Shown here: positions 37,255 through 49,157 of the stretch, piece by piece | Layout: every line of letters begins with the position of its first letter | Position numbering within the stretch: the first letter of the stretch is position 1 | Origin: Prostheceraeus crozeri | Taxonomy: Eukaryota; Platyhelminthes; Polycladida; Euryleptidae | NCBI GenBank assembly: GCA_907163375.1 | Contig: CAJQUW010003420.1 | Coordinates: 1 to 64,000 of the forward strand | Length of the DNA stretch: 64,000 nucleotides | Direction of reading: 5' to 3' | The notes under the pieces: generated by a model | The model's database searches: none | What the model saw: the letters and a program-made list of their open reading frames with translations, nothing else | Told to the model about the DNA's origin: nothing | Position numbers and translations under genes: made by a program

Positions 37255-38310
37255 CACCACTGTGACAAAATATGATGGGAAAGCATCATATCGCAACAAT
37301 TTTTTTCTTCACTTCTTCTACGTGTAGAACTGCACCTCAATGCCTATAAGACGAAATCTCTAGACCTAGGCTATAGAGGGTAGCCTAAAAGTTGGCGCTG
37401 AAATTTGAGACTTTGCGCTTCTCAACCAGTCTTAATTGAGTTTCCAAAACATTACAATTAAAGGATTAAGTTACATCCAAAGGTTGTAGGTCATTGATCG
37501 TCGTGTGAAGTTCGCATATTGACATCGCATATTAAGTGTGCAACATAAAGTAAATGTATGATCTACATAACGTTTAAACATCTATACATGCCATTTGAAT
37601 ATGACGAAGTGAACAAAGGTAAATATCATTCAGACTGCTTAAATAATTACTTCATAATAGGCATATATCAGATCCCGCGGAAATTAAATTGCTTAACTAA
37701 AAGCCACGGCAATAAGAATGTTATGTTTCACAACATTGCCTGCAGGAAGTCCGAAGTAAATTCTTACTAGATAAGGCATAACTGTGGCAAAATATGATGC
37801 GGAAAGCATGTGAATATTTTGAAATACTGCTATCTAAACATCCGTGACAGAACGAATAATAACAAATCTAGTAGAAGACATAACTTTTTTTCGGTAAAAG
37901 TTATTAGCACTGTATCTTTTTATACATTCAACAAATCTTAGCATCATGATGAAACTGAATGATAGCTCACGCTGTGTCAGTTCTCATGGAAAAATTCGGT
38001 CGTCTTCATGCCAAAATCCTGCATCAAAAAAACTCAATTATCTTTCGGAAAGCCTGCTGGCCACAACTGACCACTTAGGAAAGTAAATTCAACACGAAAA
38101 TTACACATGAAAATGGTTCGACTTTTTTGTGAAAATATTTATTAAACGGCTTGTGTGATCTGCACAGCAGTTAAAGATATATAAACACGAAATTTAAACA
38201 TGACGAAGTGAACAGAAGTAAACATCATTCATGTTGCCTTACTATATACTTCAAAGAATCTGATAGGCATACATCAGACAACGCGGAAATTAAATTGCGA
38301 GACTAAAAAG
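37255..38310. repeat. Diverged direct duplications
   Basis: A segment of about 110-150 bp at 37558-37705 recurs, diverged, at about 38155-38310; both contain ATGACGAAGTGAACA and GCGGAAATTAAATTGC. A shorter word, CAAAATATGATG...GAAAGCAT, recurs at about 37263 and 37788. Together these suggest an old tandem duplication with a period of some 500-600 bp. Confidence 0.5.
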
Positions 38311-40380
38311 AACAATGCTAGGAACAATTTTTGTAATTCCGGTATATGGTTTGCGTCTAAAATTATAGGTTAGAATCACAGAATCAAATTCTGTGGTTAG
38401 AATAACCTCCATTATTCGGAATAATTCCACGAGAAGGAGGAATGACTACAGCGTACGACAACCACAGAACTAGATTAGGGAAAGGCTTCCCGCTTTCATT
38501 CATTTACCGTTATTTGCACTGAAGCCGCAATTTTTTGTTTACATCGACGGCCGCTGAAAATACTTGGGCAAGAAATTGGAGTTAGCCAGCAGCAAAGCAT
38601 GAAATACCAGTAAATTATAATCTTTTGCTTGAATTACATCATGCAATATTGTGTTCAATTGCTAAATTAACAAATGTGCGGTACCTTAGGCATGCAACAG
38701 GTTAAATCGATATTTGAAGAGATCAAAACTTGACGCCCACATCTTTCTTTTATCATTGAAGTACTAAATTCTTGATTGACATGTTTTGACAACTTGTAGG
38801 AGTCTTCGTATTTGAAGTAAATAATTTAACTTATAATTTTGTTTTTGACTGATATTATTCGAAGGATATGTGTCATGTTGTGTTCCTCGCTGCTAAAATC
38901 GAGCGATGAAATTTTCAACATTATCATTTCATTTGTTTCTGCGTAGTAATCCCGATCTTCTCAAAACTTGACTGAGTAAAATATAGAGAAAGAAATTCAT
39001 TCCCGTTAAAAACGTCTCATTCGTATGTATTGCTCACTTCGTTTACAGCGATTATGAAGATAACTTGGTATCTCGGGAAGGAAAGGTGAGAAAGTCAGTT
39101 TCAGACGAAAACGTCTTTTGAAAAACAATGCAGTTCCCAGTGTTTTTTATGGTTTTTTTATCCGTCCTAATTGAACACGACACTAAAAACACCTCGTCGT
39201 GCACCTCCAGATCGTTCCAACATCTCAAGTCCCAATTCTTTAACGGCTGTCCTGCCTTGCAAGGTTTTTTCAGGACTTTTCAATATTCAATCAGCTGTAG
39301 AAATGTAAATAGGCTAATGACTATAGCCTATCCCAAAGCTCTTCCGTGACTTTTCATGAATTGACACAGTGAAGCCACATGTAAAGTTTGAACCGCCAAT
39401 TATTATTTGTTTCAATGCCACGACCTAAAAGGCCTTCACCTGCCTAGACCCTGTTACGGAATCCGTCAAGTTCTCCCTACAATCAGCGCTCCCTTAGAAT
39501 ATTTATTAATGTCTGAGTTTTGCTAGCACTGCATGATGATCAGCTGTTGGTCTGATGAATGAAACTGCACTATATTGACGTTTCTTCTAGCGAAACTGTT
39601 CTCAGGTGAACGTCACTTGTGAGGAGTAGGCCAAAATGAGACAGCCGGCGTGACGAATTACCCGCTATATTGAAGCGGTTGATTTCGAAGATGACATGGT
39701 CAACAGTTAGACGACAAAACTGGCCGAATTGGTGTGCTTTTAGACAGAAGATGCAATATGAAGATTCCATGGTGTTAGGTCTACCTGCAGATGCTTGTAT
39801 CATATGATGTGGGTGCTCATTCTGACACCTGCCTGTGAGAAAGAAGATCCGATTAGTGGAAAATGTTTAGTGGAGATGTCACCATCAGGAAATGTGTGTA
39901 CGTTTCCGAAAGAAAAGGAATGCATATTGTGATCATATTCTAGAAGCAGAGTACAGGTACGGTATCATGATGAGGTGCACACGCTAATACAAACATATGA
40001 ACATATTTTGAATCTATGGATTTGTCATGTAATGATGCTTTCGGTACAAAAGTTTTGCTGCATTCATAGAACGCGATTTAATTGTCATCATCAAACTCAA
40101 TTTTTTCCCATTGAAGTCCTGTCCTGATATGGATATGCTAAATTGTACATCATTCTTTCTAATAACTTGCAGATGGCAGACCTAAACGGGAGTTTTAAAC
40201 TGCACTTTGAATATGTGATGGATGATTTTCAGTAATCAAAATAATGTTTCTACGCAATGGTGTGCTTTGAAAGTTATGACTTTATTAAATTGAGTCGATT
40301 AGTTTGCATCAAAAAGTGACAATAATACATTAGAGTAATGATTGTCCGGGAGACCCTGCTGAGCAGGTGAAGCAAAATTT
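38311..40380. other. Intergenic, nothing firmly recognised
   Basis: Frames at 39128-39349 and 39570-39803 show no known motif. No repeat defined. Confidence 0.3.
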
Positions 40381-40409
40381 TTTCTAGGGCAGGACAACCG
40401 TTAATAGGC

Positions 40410-40701
40410 CAACCGATGTTATTGAATTTTTGATGCGTCCCATTTGCTTAAGTTAATGAGAAATCTATTGCATGACTATCAAATTCTTACTTACAAAGAT
40501 TCTGATGGTGCATTTCATAAAATTGAATGGATTTACATTGAAAATCTTCATGAATTCCAAACAACTGATTCATTGATTCTCGCAAATACGTTGGGAGCAA
40601 AACATATTCATTGCAAACGGGCACTTATGAAGGTGTTCCCTTCATATAAGGAACGTTCATCTATAACTGCAAAAGCGCTTGATCACAGATATTTGAATTG
40701 A
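40410..40701 (+). pseudogene. P-element (THAP9-type) transposase fragment
   Basis: A frame entering with FDASHLLKLMRNLL and continuing LHDYQILTYKD, KIEWIYIENLHEFQ and LANTLGAKHIHCKRALMKV before a stop. Known: P-element/THAP9 transposases contain a D-x-x-H-x-x-K-x-x-R-N block, followed by a W-x-x-(I/F)-x-x-L segment and a conserved L-A-N/K-L...H-I...M-K-V block. The order and spacing here agree. Only this internal piece is present: no THAP domain, no N-terminal catalytic region and no termini. It lies outside the giant element, whose 8-bp duplication and CA..TG ends would fit a P element. Confidence 0.65.
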
Positions 40702-41960
40702 TGAACTTCCACAGAAAGTTCTTGCAATTTTATCAAGCTGCAATTACGATGACTGAATATGCAGATGAATCAGAACCCGCACGTACTGCGTGATTACCTA
40801 TATAAATGGAAATGGTGTAGGCCTATATGTCTACTTTTTATCATATGAGCTTCTAATCGCTTTTATCAATGAATAATTGCCGCGACTTTAATAGTATCCG
40901 CCAACTTCTTGCCGAAGTATTTTTTAGACACAAAATACACCCAAGTATATTTCTCACAAGAGACAATGACTTGCTTACCGGCTTCACGTGCTGTTGATCA
41001 GAGCAGGCCGTCTTCGCTAATCCTGTGTCTGGCGACAACTGAAGTCTCGAATACATGTACTCACTCGATTAGTTACTTTCACCAAGTAAAATTTCATCAC
41101 GTGATAGCGTTGGATGAAAAGCTGCATGAATATAATGAAAATCCAGATTTCACTTTTCACGTTGCGCAATGTCATATTTCAAACTCGTGGCGCGTCTGCC
41201 CAGGTTTCTCTTAGCCTAACTAATAACTTTCTCGTCTGTATCAAAGAGGTCGACCATCTCACAAGCTTCATTGCACAATTTCTACACAAAGTGACGTTAT
41301 GAGTTTGCCAATGAAACTCTCTTTCAAGACAATAAACTACCACAAGTTTGGAAGACAACGCCCAGCGTACTCGACCTAGCTTACTATGCAATAACCATTA
41401 CATGTACTTGTTGTATTATTCTTACTAGCAGCAGCACAAAGCTCAATCAATACTTGCTTCCGCACCAGTCAGTCGGTAATGATGTATAATAGCGGATTAT
41501 GAAGTAAGTCTGACAAACGTTTTCCAAGAATCCACAGGCTTGCAGAACCGAAATATATCTATTTGAAATATGAGCACTTAAACAAAATACACCCAAAGCT
41601 TCTAAATGTGCCGTAAGTTAATAGAGTACCGTTGTGCTTCAAAAATATCTTCATAAACAGAAAATGAAGGGAGATTTCAGCGTCAACAAGCAGGCTCACT
41701 CTGTGTGAAGTAAGGGTGAAACAAGTGTATTCCGTTAGTGCTCACAAAATACGGGAATATAGAAGAATAAAATATCTGTTCCATGATATTGTTGCTGATT
41801 GATTGGGGACACTAATCGGTATTCAAATGCTGCATTACCATACATCCTATGCAATCGCCACTTATAGCATTATTCATATGATGACAATTACGGCTTACTA
41901 CAGGTCATAACTTTCATCATTATGGAAATTTCTGCATAAACGGCTGGCTAAATTTATAGG
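40702..41960. other. Intergenic, nothing firmly recognised
   Basis: Overlapping frames at 40853-41391 on both strands show no recognisable motif. One TAGGCCTA octamer lies at 40818-40825. Confidence 0.3.
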
Positions 41961-42139
41961 CATTGGCGCGCTACTGACGTAATTGTGGCTTATGGGGCAA
42001 ATGTTTAGAGATGCCGTCAGTCGCCGGTACGGTGAGGGTTTTATTGGGTATGGGTCACCTCAAGTGATGCCCTCACCTTGCCAATCCTGCGTGGGGCCGT
42101 CAGAAGCGTGTTACTAGGGTTGCGACCATGCAGTTCGCC

Positions 42140-42980
42140 AAGATTGTGCCAATTTTGCGCTTAAGAATCAGCAAGTGAATCCAATGTTTACGAGGAGAAC
42201 AATCTTTAGCGACGAGACCTACTTTCATACGATTGCGTAAAGAAACAAAATTTTCGAATATGGGCCACAGACGATCATCAAGTGAGGATCGATTACCCTA
42301 CATGAGAAGCCATTGCAACCCGACCAATGTGCGGTATGTGGTGGAGTGATAAGACCATATTTTTTGAAAATGAAAATGGAGTTGTAAAGGTAAACGGCGA
42401 TTGTCATTCAAGGATGATAAATGAGTTTCTTTGCCGGGACTCGAAACCTTAGATGAACAAGACTTATGGTTACAACTAGCAGGCATGGGATTTTTCCGGC
42501 TATTCCAGCTTTTTCGGCTTTTTGAATTCATTTTGATAATTTCGTTTGATAAGCAAATTGTACATTTAACATATTCTAAATTGTGTAAATACCCATGTAT
42601 TTTAATTATTATATTAAGTCATATAAATAGTTCAAAAGTAAAGACCTGTGTTAAATATTAAGCCTTTTAATTAGACGATTTCTAGGCTTTCTGGGGAATT
42701 ATAACCTCAAAATTATAGGCTCGCTAAACGCTCGCCATGCGCCGCTGATTCAGCTACTTTTTAAAATTCCGGCTTTTTATGATTGGTTCAATCCCATGCC
42801 TGAACTAGATGGTGCAACTAAACATACTGCACGAGAAACCACACAGTTCATCAGAGAATAATTCCCTGATCGTCTTTTCTCCAGCAATGGTTATCATCGA
42901 TGGATGGCATCGTTTTGCATATACCGTTTTGCTTGCACTTGCCAAAGTATATGAAAAAAACAAATAGAGAAAGACAAAAA
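42140..42980 (+). pseudogene. Mariner/IS630-type transposase remnant, split by a MITE
   Basis: The frame reads NQQVNPMFTRRTIFSDETYF (first catalytic Asp in SDE), then EKPLQPDQCAVCGGVIRPYF, a hallmark block of mariner/IS630-type transposases. ETLDEQDLWLQL follows in another frame. A 323-bp insertion interrupts the second catalytic motif, which resumes at 42803 as LDGATKHTARETTQFIRE (usual form QQDGATxHTA). Several stops and at least one frame change are present. The third catalytic motif was not found. Boundaries and TIRs of the element were not identified. It is an old, inactive copy. Confidence 0.75.
42480..42802. mobile_element. 323-bp hAT-like MITE with 6-bp target duplication
   Basis: It starts CAGGCATGGGATT and ends AATCCCATGCCTG, a perfect 13-bp inverted repeat. 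It is flanked by AACTAG on both sides (42474-42479 and 42803-42808). Removing it restores a continuous transposase codon run (TGG-TTA-CAA-CTA-GAT), so the ends are certain. CAGG termini and a 6-bp duplication fit the hAT6-type group. There is no coding capacity. GCCGGAA-type words lie near both ends. Confidence 0.85.
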
Positions 42981-44160
42981 TTTCATTACTCTCAAAAATG
43001 TGAAATGCGCTGTTGATGTGGACAATTTTGTGTCATTAGTAGTGCGCATGAGTAGGCCTACTAATGAAATTGACGACCGTGAACCGCTTCCTATAAGTCT
43101 CCTATAACGCCCGTGTGAAAGATCTCATTGAGTTAAATTGCTACAATGTCACACTTGGATTATCTATGTCACCGAAATCAAAAATTCTTTGTGCAACCTA
43201 AGGGAAGATTTCGATCTGTTTTAAAAAATACATATAGTACGAATTAATAAAATAATTTTTAGTTTGATAGAATTTCTGTGTTCTCAATTGTCTTATTATT
43301 AAGTGAGATTTCGTAATGTGTAGATATAGAACAATTGCATTATCGCATTGCAAAATTATGACGCAATCTTCGCTTGGGTAGTTAAAGTAATTTCTGATGC
43401 ATCCGCTCTCATGTCAAAGGTAATCCAAGTATATGGCGTTGAAGCAGTATAGTCTCAGTGTGCTATCTCTTTTGAGAGCTGAGAGTTGACTTTTTGGGGT
43501 TTGCAATGCTGCAAATTTTGAATTTCCGTAATTTGCATCAAACATCTAGAATGGAGTTTTCCGATGCCCTCTCAGGGCAATCTTTTCACATGTGTTGAGA
43601 AGTGATTGAATTTGACTATAACAATGTGCAGCATGAAGTTCACTATCGTAAGCTTCAGTGGTATTCATGCGATCCACTGATGTCGCTAAAATAGTCCCAT
43701 GTCAACATCTTATACTGTACATGCATGAATATGGTAAAACTCTGACTGTAAGTTCTATTTCACTTTTCTGATAAGTACTAAACGGCTATTTCTTTTCAAA
43801 CATGCATGTACTGTTGCAGAAAATTCTTCAGTACTTATGAGTCCACAGCTTAGCGAGAAACATGAATTCAACATAATCGCCATGGTCTGTGGGCTTATAT
43901 AAGCGGGCATGCGCTATTTCAAAATTTAGAAAATTAAATCAGATAAAGCGACCAAACGACCTAAATCTAATGACTGTTAGATTAGAGTAATTGTCGTGGC
44001 AGTTCAGAAACTTTATTGAAATCATACTATATGGTTTGTCTAAAATACTCTATGTATTTAAGCAATCTAGCAAACAGCAGTGGCTAAGTAATTAAATCAA
44101 ATTAAATGAGCGAAAACTTAAATCAATGACTAAACAACTTATTTTAGATCACAAGAGGTG
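42981..44160. other. Intergenic, nothing recognised
   Basis: No frame with a known motif. One TAGGCCTA octamer lies at 43053-43060. The 5' part may be the decayed tail of the mariner-type remnant. Confidence 0.3.
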
Positions 44161-44884
44161 CTACTCCGGTAGACACAATGAGTTTCTGCAGGGATCCAGG
44201 CCAAAAGTGAGATTTTCACAGAATTACGTTTATCCTATGCCTGCCACAAATTTGCAGGCCTGCTGTGTTCTGCCTGGTTTCTCTTCTTGTCAGGCAGGAT
44301 CAAAGAAATACACATGTTAATCCAATGGGACGCAGATTGAAGTTTTTGGCAAAAATGAAACTTTTTATGTTTTCTTATGCTGAGTGAAAGTGCTAAGTCT
44401 ACAGCCATGATTTTTGACATGGAATTTCCTCATGTCATTTCCTATCATGTTCAAGTACTTCTGTCTATGAGGCTAAATACATGTTGAATTGGTAAGTTTC
44501 TTATATCGATAAGCACAAGCTTTTTTGCCAATTTGATGCGTATTTGACCACATTCTTGTATACATCGCCGATAAGAAGCATGATAATAACACATAAACAT
44601 GATAGGAAGTGACCTGAAGACATTCCATGTCAAAAATTATTACTCTAGACTTTTCACTCAGTAGTAGAAAACATAGAGAGTTTCATTTTAGCAAAAAACT
44701 CCAATCTGCATCCCATTGGATTAAAATGTGCCTTTCCTTGATCGTGTCTGACAAGAAGAGGAACCAGGCAGAACTCGATAGACGTGCAGATTCGTAGTAG
44801 GCACAGGATATACGCATGCTGTGAAAGTTTCAGTTTCGGCCTCTTTCCTTGGAGAAAATCATTGTGGCTGCCGGACTGTGTAGT
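44161..44884. repeat. Long foldback element, arms about 300 bp
   Basis: The left arm (44161-44460) and right arm (44597-44884) are reverse complements at roughly three-quarters identity by eye. For example, TTCTGCCTGGTTTCTCTTCT pairs with AGAAGAGGAACCAGGCAGAA. Both arms contain a TTAATCCAATGGGA-type block. No coding capacity and no clear target duplication. Minus-strand frames in the arms are by-products. Confidence 0.75.
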
Positions 44885-46690
44885 GTAGCTAAATGTTGAA
44901 TAAATGCCTATCACACGAAACAGGTCTAGCTATCCTTATTTTTTTGTTCGCATTGATCATGCCTGCTGCGTATTTCTGCATCGAATACAGCATTGTGTTC
45001 TACACGTTGAAAAGATAAGATTACAATTAGTCTCGATTGATGATTTGTCGACTACAAAATTTGTTATGAAATTCTGTTAGTAATTAAGTTATAGGACAGA
45101 GAGCGCTGAAAGAATAAGCCATCAGCGTTCAACATCTTCCACCAGCCGATATTGTTCGCAGTGGTCATGTCGAACGTACTGTGGTTTAAGTAATGTGAAG
45201 AAAGATCTTTCTTCATTCTAGTGATGAGGAAGCATTGATTGTGGGATGAAGATATGTGATCGCTGTTTACTCTATCTACATCGAACATGTTGTTCAGGTA
45301 CTTTTTCAAGAAATTGTCTATTAGATTGTTCTAAGTCGTGCTGCTATGCTCGCAGACTAAACATCAGTCGAGAAAGTTGCTTCTTTTTCTTTTGACGCAC
45401 TACTTGTACATTTTTACATTTTATACATATTAACTTTTCCAGATAGCCTCATCCACCGAAAGATGGGTATTCATGTGTTTGCGAGCCAAATGAATAGAAT
45501 TCTGCGTATTTGCTCGCATATGTGCATATTTGCTCAATATGTTGTTGAATCGGCACAAAAAGATTGTAATTATTCTTGTTAACAGAGGTCATTTTGTTGA
45601 AGATGGTGCCACACATATCTTGTGTAAACATCTGAACTTGTCGCAACAGTTCAGAATTTTTTCATATAAGGAGTTTTTTGATCGTTGGTTTTCCTGCTGA
45701 CGAAACTAAAATGTGACTCACTGGTGTCGAGATTTGTGTTTGATGACATGTGTTTTTCGTTCGCCCATTGTTATATGATAATTTTCAATTTGTGTGTTAT
45801 GAAAAAAATTGACTTTGTCTGGTTTCCATGTGGGAGTGCTCATTAGTCCTGCTAAGGAGTACCTATCATTCTATGATTATGTAAACTTCTGAAATATTTG
45901 CATATATTTTTTACAACGTTGCACATCATTTGGAAACATATGAAACCTTTACAATGAAAATAAGATTTTGTGTACTAATAAATTTGCTTTCTATGTATCT
46001 CCTGATGGTCTCTCTGGAACCGTTTATTTTAGTCCTCGTCTCTCAAGTATCAATGATAAAAACATCATTGATGATTGCATAGGTCGGAATAGACAAAAAT
46101 TAATTGATCAGGTGGGAATGCTAGTACCGGTACATAATTATAGAGAAAGCTATTTAGTGAATCCTTTCCAATAGCAAAAAATTCTGTATCCGCAGTCTAC
46201 TTATGCAGTGAAATCAGTAGTGCAGTCTCACATGCGAAATTGTACGTGGCCATGCATTTTGCGGTGAAGCGAGCCAATAGGAATGCAGGAATTGCATGAA
46301 CTCACGGCAACACTGACCACGAATTCGCCTGCAATTGGCAACAATAGGGCGTGGCATGATAATGTTTAACAGCTGCATTAGTTCGTGGCGAGTGTTGGCC
46401 ACTCGTACTTCCTGGTGTTCACTTTTGTTGCCAATGTTTCGTGGTGAGTTAGTGGCGACTTTGGTGGCGAGGCATTTACAGTGTAAATCAACTTGATCAA
46501 TAATTCACCTCATTTCTGCTAGCATAATAAACTTGTTGATGTACTAGATAATCAAGATGAAATGATGATTAAGATTAACCACATGCATCCAATAAAATAT
46601 TCTAAAAGATGCTTTTCTAATTTCATGGAGGAGGTCGGCCAAAAATTATTTCCTCATTAGTTGATTGTGGCGTACGGAAGGTAGTTAGGC
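44885..46690. other. Intergenic, nothing firmly recognised
   Basis: A frame at 45968-46174 (KFAFYVSPDGLSGTVYF...) looks mildly coding-like but matches no family I know. No repeats defined. Confidence 0.3.
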
Positions 46691-46961
46691 ATGATTCGAA
46701 ACCGAAAAGATCACTCCCTTCTTGAGTAAACCACGATATATTGAAAAAAGATAAATAGCTAAAACTTTGTACAGTACTTCCGTTTTAGTTTTATTTGGCA
46801 CTGAGGCAGCGACTGGGTCCTTCCGTTTTAGTTTTATTTGGCACTGAGGCAGCGACTGGGTCGCGAAACGTATGCCACTGTACAAAGTTTTAGCTATTTA
46901 TCTTATTACAATATATCGTGGATTACTCAAGAAGGGAGTGATCTTTTCTGCCTCGAATCAT
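46691..46961. repeat. Foldback with hammerhead-like core and internal duplication
   Basis: Arms 46691-46773 and 46879-46961 are near-perfect reverse complements (ATGATTCGAA against the right end TCGAATCAT, and AGCTAAAACTTTGTACAG against CTGTACAAAGTTTTAGCT). The loop holds a 42-43-bp direct duplication (46778-46819 and 46820-46862). It also holds CTGAGGCA, then a GCGAC-TGG-GTCGC hairpin, then GAAACG, a layout like a degenerate hammerhead ribozyme. Such motifs are known from terminal repeats of Penelope-like elements and retrozymes. Confidence 0.7.
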
Positions 46962-47211
46962 ATTTCCTCATTAACAAAGCATGCATGCATATTTTGTTCT
47001 AATCTATTTCACACCAATTCTCTTTGTCTTATTAATAAATTATTCGACTAACAAAGAAAATAGTCGTGAGAAAATCTTAATTTTGTTAGAATGCATGTTT
47101 CACGTCTTCAGATTTAGACCGAATTTCATTTTGAGATCTCGATGCTTGATGTTACTTGTCTGTGGGATCGACGGGAGTCGTTTTTCAACTAATCCAATTA
47201 TGAAATAAACT
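46962..47211. other. Short intergenic stretch
   Basis: Nothing recognised. Confidence 0.3.
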
Positions 47212-48426
47212 CATTGACAAAAGTTTTGAAACATTTACTTCTTTAACTTCTTTCATTTTTGCCTGGTATATACATGTATGTGTGATACCTTGATAATTTT
47301 GTCACAATCTCCACCAAGTCGCTAGCACAGAAAAACAACGCATGTAGCAAATTCAATTTTAATAGAAGCTCTAGCTCCAATACATTCAGTAATCCGAGAT
47401 GGCATGGATTCACAAAGTTTCTGAATGAAGGATGCTTCAAGGAGAAGCCACTGCTCTGTCAGTCCTTCAGAGAGAATCTTCAGGGACACTGGTGGAAGTG
47501 AATAGCGGTCTCTCACTCGCCGCCCAAGCTCGTCCCATACTTGTTCAATGGGTGACAAGTCAGGTGAGCGCGCAGGCCAGTCAAAGGTTTGAATGCTCAA
47601 TCTCCTAACAGTGGCAATGACAGCCGAGCGATGTAATCTTGCGTTGTCGTCTGGGAAGACGAGATCCTCCACCCTGACCTTTGGGGAAACAACAGGAAGC
47701 ACAATTTCATTGAGATACCTCTCTCCAGTCAACGTGTCTTTGATGATGACTGCTGTCGTTCGTCCGCCATGCTAAATGCCACCCCACAGCATAACACTTC
47801 CACCACCATATCTGTCGTGTTCTTTAATACAGCATGGGGCAAAGCGTTCACCAGGAAGACGATGCACTCTGACACGAACGTCATTGAAATCCAGAGTGAA
47901 TCTCGATTCATCGGTCCATGAGACTTTCTGCCAGTGATGGTCATTCCATGAGCGATGGGCATCACAACAGGCAACTCGTCTTCTGCTGTGCTCAAAATTC
48001 AATGGAATTAGGACAGCTGGTCGTCGCGATTGAATTCCAGCTTCTCGCAATCTTCGGTAAGCCGTTCGAACGCTACAGTCTATATTTGAGGCACTCTTCC
48101 AGTGTACGACTAGCTTTGGGACTGACACAAATCTATTCCTCTTTGCAGCTAAAACTAGACGTGCGTCTGTCCTTCCTGCAGACTTTCTTGGTCGACCAGA
48201 TCCCTTCTTCTTTTTGACATCTCCTTCTGCTTTCCATCGACACCACCACCTCCAAACAACGACTCTCGATAGTTGCAGCTCTTCGACAACACTCACACAA
48301 CTTCTACCACAACGAATCATTCCAATAGCCATACCTCTGGTAAACTGATCGTCTGCCACTTTATTTTACAAAATCTGGATTTCAGTTCACGTTTATGTTC
48401 AATTTGTAAAAGCAATTGTGACAGTT
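47212..48426 (-). mobile_element. Tc1-like transposon, second family
   Basis: Contains a nearly complete transposase (47322-48359). The left flank carries TTGACAAAAGTTTTGAAAC and the right flank, in reverse, TGTCACAATTGCTTTTAC, which align weakly as diverged terminal repeats. The ends are approximate and the TA duplication is not clear. It is a different family from the split Tc1: both the transposase and the ends differ. Confidence 0.65.
47322..48359 (-). pseudogene. Tc1-like DD34E transposase with one in-frame stop
   Basis: A cut-and-paste transposase that binds TIRs and inserts at TA. The N-terminus (MADDQFTRGMAIGMIRCGRS) begins a paired-like helix-turn-helix region with the linker KKGSGRPRKSAG. 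The catalytic core shows WTDESRF (first Asp), VFPDDNARLHRS (second Asp) and SPDLSPIEQVWDELGRR (Glu). The total is about 345 codons, the usual Tc1 length. A single in-frame TAG follows SVMLWGGI (47772-47774). Otherwise the frame is continuous to the stop at 47322. This is a recently dead copy. Confidence 0.92.
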
Positions 48427-48889
48427 GTATCCATAGAAGTAGGTAATAGTACACTAGAATGGAAGTTTGATATCTTGCCTATGTACAATGATGGCAGTTG
48501 AATGATTATGATTAGATGATGTATAGTTAATATTATGATTATGATATATAGCAGTACATGATGCCTATGTACAATGATTGTGGAAATTGTCGACAAATCA
48601 CAGGATCTTCATGAAGAGAATTTTAGTGAGATGGTGGTATTGTATCATGTGAAATAGCCTACTATTCCATGGATTAACATACTGTGTCTACTTGTGCCTA
48701 TTGACAACTATTATACAAATTTTCAACACTGGATTACGAATTAAAATTTGGTTCACAGAGTCATATTGAAAGTGGTCGGTGTACTGGTTGTAAGAATATC
48801 TCAAAAATTCAAAGATAAAAATTCTAATTATTGGAAAATTTCTCCTTCTGGCGGTTAAGAAACCTAGCGCTTTGTGGAATAAACACATT
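48427..48889. other. Intergenic, low-complexity ATGATTATG-type stretch
   Basis: AT-rich simple sequence at about 48490-48560. The word GCCTATGTACAATGAT occurs twice (about 48477 and 48561). The stretch ends in ATT, the Harbinger target site, at 48887-48889. Confidence 0.4.
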
Positions 48890-49020
48890 GGGCGCTATTG
48901 TAAACCGCATTCCAAGCAGCTACCGTAGCCACATTCCAACGCCATTCCAGATGGCAAGGCCATGCCAGTTTCTTTGATTCTGAAATCGCATTCCAGTTGG
49001 AGTGCATGCCATTCGATAGC
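48890..49020. promoter_or_regulatory. Left TIR and subterminal site cluster of Harbinger
   Basis: After the TIR, ATTCCA occurs about five times and CATGCC or GGCATG-type words recur within 130 bp. The right end (53140-53322) has matching TGGAAT and TGGCATG words. Known Harbinger Myb-like proteins bind near the element ends, so these are likely binding sites; this is an inference. Confidence 0.5.
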
Positions 49021-49157
49021 GAGGGTGTCTGACCTAGTTTTAGCGCATGATGTTGTGACGAATTGTCAGCAGACCAATCACAGACGAGCTATCTCGTTAA
49101 ACAGATATTCGTTGAACCTTTGTGTGATTCCATTGTTCTGATTCTTCCGGTGAAGTA

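Noticed and set aside
44654-44914. 86-codon minus-strand frame
   Set aside because: It lies in an arm of the foldback and mirrors the plus-strand frame in the other arm, so both are by-products of the inverted repeat.
47918-48217. Plus-strand frame of 99 codons
   Set aside because: It is antisense to the Tc1-like transposase.
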